DNA of 64,000 nt. Source: Blasia pusilla. Its lineage: Eukaryota; Marchantiophyta; Marchantiopsida; Blasiales. Location of the stretch: NCBI GenBank assembly GCA_050084515.1, contig CM114271.1:25978001-26042000 (forward strand). Reading direction: 5' to 3'. The notes under the pieces were generated by a model, which saw nothing but the letters and a program-made list of their open reading frames with translations, had not been told where the DNA came from and did no database searches. The position numbers and the translations under genes were made by a program. Positions 61,421 through 64,000 of this stretch are shown here, one piece after another (position 1 is the stretch's first letter; the number at the start of each line of letters is the position of its first letter).

Positions 61421-62290
61421 GCAAGGAAACCTTCATTTATGAATCTATGAACTGGATGAATCTATAAACTCCATCACAATGCAATTTCAGAATGTGTTGT
61501 CCACTCTGCTTCTCTACTAGAACTCTGAATGTTTGGAACACTGAGAATACCTCTAACTTGGCTTTCAAAAAGTATTCCTATATATACCTAGAGAAGTCAT
61601 TAATAAATGAAACAAAGTACTGGCAACCAGTAAGGCTCTGTTGTGATGTTGTCCATACATTAATGTGGATCAACTCCAATATCTTGGATGCTCTTCTACC
61701 TTGCTTTGGAAAAGGAAATCTAGCTTGTTTTCCAAATTGGCAAGCATGACATACCTCTAACGTAGTAGACCTCGCTAATTTAGGGAGTCCTATTACGATA
61801 TTAAATGATGAAAGACTTTGTAATCTTTGAAGATTCATATGTCCAATTCTTTTATGCCACACATTTAGATCTGTGACTTGTTGGCCGGTTTGACCATACA
61901 TTGATGTTAAAATGTTTGGCATAGAAACATCTAATTTGAACATTCTGCCACATGTGGTTCCTTTGGCTATCGTAGTTTGGTCATCCATTGTTTCAATTAA
62001 ACAACCATCTGGGTTAAACTTCACTTGATAACCCTGTTCTACTATCTGTCCTACAGAGATCATATTTCTTGCAATGGTAGGAACATAGAGAACATTTCCA
62101 AGAGCACAAAGCCCATCTGATGCTATTGGAACTTTACGGGTATGCATGATATGATGTTGAGTGTCATCTCCTGTGAGCACAATTGCAGAATCTTTCACCG
62201 ACTCCAAATTACTGAACCATTTAGCTTATGAGATGATATGATTTGATGCACCAGAGTCAATGTACCAATCTGGTGTCGAGTGTTTCTTGA
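61421..62290 (-). pseudogene. Copia protease end, GAG-pre-integrase and partial integrase
   Basis: Protease-type 'WYIDSGASNHI' lies just before a stop near 62225. The 62207-61578 frame carries the His-Cys zinc-binding integrase N terminus ('WHKRIGHMN', 'CHACQFGKQ') and the first part of the catalytic core ('ELIHINVWT', 'FINDFSRYI'). A stop then replaces the expected Trp; the frame resumes ('EYFLKAKLEVFSVFQTF', 'HILKLHCDG') before most of the integrase core is missing by about 61440. Confidence 0.88.
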
Positions 62291-63290
62291 GCATTGCTCC
62301 CATATGATGAGTCATAACCAAGAGATGCTCCGTTTGTGAATGTTGTTGTTCTTGTTGCTGCTCCACATAGTTTTGTTGTTGTAAGGCTCTTGTTATCATA
62401 TCTGCCTTCTTTTTGAAGCAAAACTTTGTATAATGACCCTTTATCCCACAATAATTACAAGATCCAAGGACCCTCTACTTCTGACCTAGACTTCAACGGT
62501 TTCCACCATCACCACCTTGTGATTGTGTGTGATACTGGTTCGTAGTTGATTGCACGATATTATATTGAGTGCCTCTTCCTCCATATGCTTGATATCCACC
62601 ACGACCACGAAAGTTTCTACCACGACACGTGCCTCTGTTTGATCCATAAGCGGCAAATAGCTCACTCTCTTGCAGATTAGATGAGCTACCGCTCCCTACT
62701 AGGCGAATCTCTTCTCTAATTAATAGTAGAACTAACTCTTGAAAGGTTGCATACTTCTCGCTTAGAGAGATGGAGGTCTCAAAGGACTTGTAATCCTTTG
62801 GAAGATCTTGAAGACCGAATAAAATCAGATCATCATCTTCTACTATCACTCCAATGCTATTCAACTGATCAACAATATGTCTGGTATTCAAAATATAATC
62901 ATGGATGCTCTGAGATCCTTTCCTCACTTCGTTTAATTGCTGTTTCAATTGAAGCTTTTTTCCTTTGTAGATGTCTAGAACAGCTTTTTCAATGCATCCC
63001 AGGACTCCTTCGGAGTATCCCAAGCCTCCTTCGGAATATCAACATCTTAAATATGACCTATCATTGGCGAATGGATCATTATTGAAATGTAGTGGATTAC
63101 TTGCCTTGCGCGTTTGTTCCAGGTGTGAACATTCAAGTCTGTTGAGTCATCTTCTGGTTTGGCCTTATCACATGTGACAAACTCCCATAGTTCTTGACCC
63201 ATGAGAAATTTTTTTCATGCGAAACTTCCAGACATTGTAATTCTGCTTATCTAGCTTCTCTCCTACGATTGCTGTTGAGGAATACTCCAT
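62291..63290 (-). pseudogene. Copia gag (UBN2-type) with zinc knuckle, frameshifted
   Basis: The ATG at 63290 gives MEYSSTAIVGEKLDKQNYNV, the start of Copia gag. A frameshift falls in the T run near 63207 and another near 62985. The frame 63023-62493 holds the UBN2 region ('LKQQLNEVRKGSQSIHDYI') and an Arg/Gly-rich tail. The zinc knuckle CNYCGIKGHYTKFC lies at about 62455-62410. Confidence 0.9.
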
Positions 63291-63796
63291 GACGAACGAT
63301 TTCATTAACAAAAAACATAATTTCAAGCTTTCTACTACTCCAATTGAAGCATAGACCACTCCTACACAGAATTTGACCTGAAAATTTTCCAAAATTGATT
63401 AATTGTATGAAAAAACTAGTCGAAATTGGCCTCTAGAGAGCAAACTACACAACTTTTCTTCACTAATTGCACTTTCCTACATTGAAATTGCTACTGCAGG
63501 AGCTGAGAATGTTAGAATCGAGCAATTTTGGGTGTGTTGGAAAGCTCTTGACGAGCTCTACGAGATTGGTAGAACAAGCCTTCGGAGTCATTCTAGCCTT
63601 TGCGGACTAAGACGGCTAAATCGACCGGGAAAGCCTTAAAAAATGCCTCCAAAGTTTTATCACCGTCAAAGCTCGACCTGAAATATGCACCCACTGAGCT
63701 CTGAATAAAACATCTTTCTCCCAAACTTAAATTGCGCCTTCTCTTGCCTCTCTTCTCTCCTCAAACACCAAGAATTTCAAGTGATGTTCTCCTATA

Positions 63797-63808
63797 GCTC
63801 TGTTACCA
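63797..63808 (-). other. Copia primer binding site (initiator tRNA-Met)
   Basis: Minus strand reads TGGTAACAGAGC next to the 5' LTR. The usual Copia site is TGGTATCAGAGC, so there is one mismatch. Confidence 0.88.
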
Positions 63809-64000
63809 TGTGGAAAACTACTAAACAAGCATAACTGGTGGAAAACGGCTCACACACACACACACACCACCATAGAGAACAAAATTTGCAATGAGAGAAT
63901 GAGTGGAGACTAGTCCTATTCTCAATTATATAGGGCATGTACAAGCAACCCTAACCCTAACCTTAGTCTCGAGTTAGACTAATTGTGATTAACTAACCCT
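63809..64000 (-). repeat. Copia 5' LTR, truncated by the window edge
   Basis: Starts TGTGGAAAACTACTAAACA on the plus strand and matches the 3' LTR through 'gttagactaattgt.attaactaaccct' at the window end. Confidence 0.92.

Overview
This window is nuclear DNA from a land plant. The evidence is GT-AG introns in two well-conserved plant genes, a CACTA (En/Spm) DNA transposon, a Ty1/Copia retrotransposon primed by initiator tRNA-Met, and AT-rich, repeat-packed intergenic DNA. The TNP2 subtype and a reverse-transcriptase remnant near 52 kb remind me of seed-free plants (moss, lycophyte or fern). That is a weak impression from memory; species cannot be settled here.

Layout. 1-2887 and 21082-22450 are two halves of one old, diverged repeat region. 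It is split by an 18,191-bp CACTA transposon at 2888-21078, with CACTAG termini, a GGT target-site duplication and subterminal ATGACTAG-type repeats at both ends. The element carries, on the minus strand, a frameshifted TNP2-type transposase gene (12740-8996) followed by a second multi-exon gene of the Transposase_24/TNPA-like class (8765-3926). One exon of that second gene is interrupted by a 999-bp solo LTR with a perfect ATTCC duplication. The rest of the element is a mosaic: a coding-looking fragment, a long GA microsatellite, 49-bp and about 90-bp tandem repeats, a tRNA-Ala(TGC)-like sequence, and a tandem array of 351-bp units (about 16.2-20.6 kb).

22.4-34.7 kb is AT-rich and gene-free. 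It holds an eroded second TNP2 copy (26.5-28.1 kb), a second copy of the same solo LTR family in opposite orientation (31.1-32.1 kb), and tandem repeats of about 185 bp and 64 bp.

37314-47491 is the main host gene: a 19-exon, 928-codon MORC-family GHKL ATPase on the plus strand, every splice in frame, with ATPase motifs, S5-like region, Pro/Ser-rich linker, coiled coil, an N-terminal SUMO-interaction-like motif and two SUMO-acceptor-like motifs. After another AT-rich stretch comes a decayed non-LTR reverse-transcriptase C-terminal remnant (53231-51695, minus). A three-exon SASA/sialate-O-acetylesterase-like carbohydrate esterase follows (54908-56227, plus).

59527-64000 is a broken Copia element read on the minus strand. 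It has a complete 3' LTR containing a (CA)82 tract, a polypurine tract, gag and pol remains, a primer binding site, and a 5' LTR cut off by the window edge.

The two host genes show no operon-like relation. MORC proteins are known to help silence transposons, so this gene sits among the kind of sequence its family acts on; that is context, not evidence of interaction.
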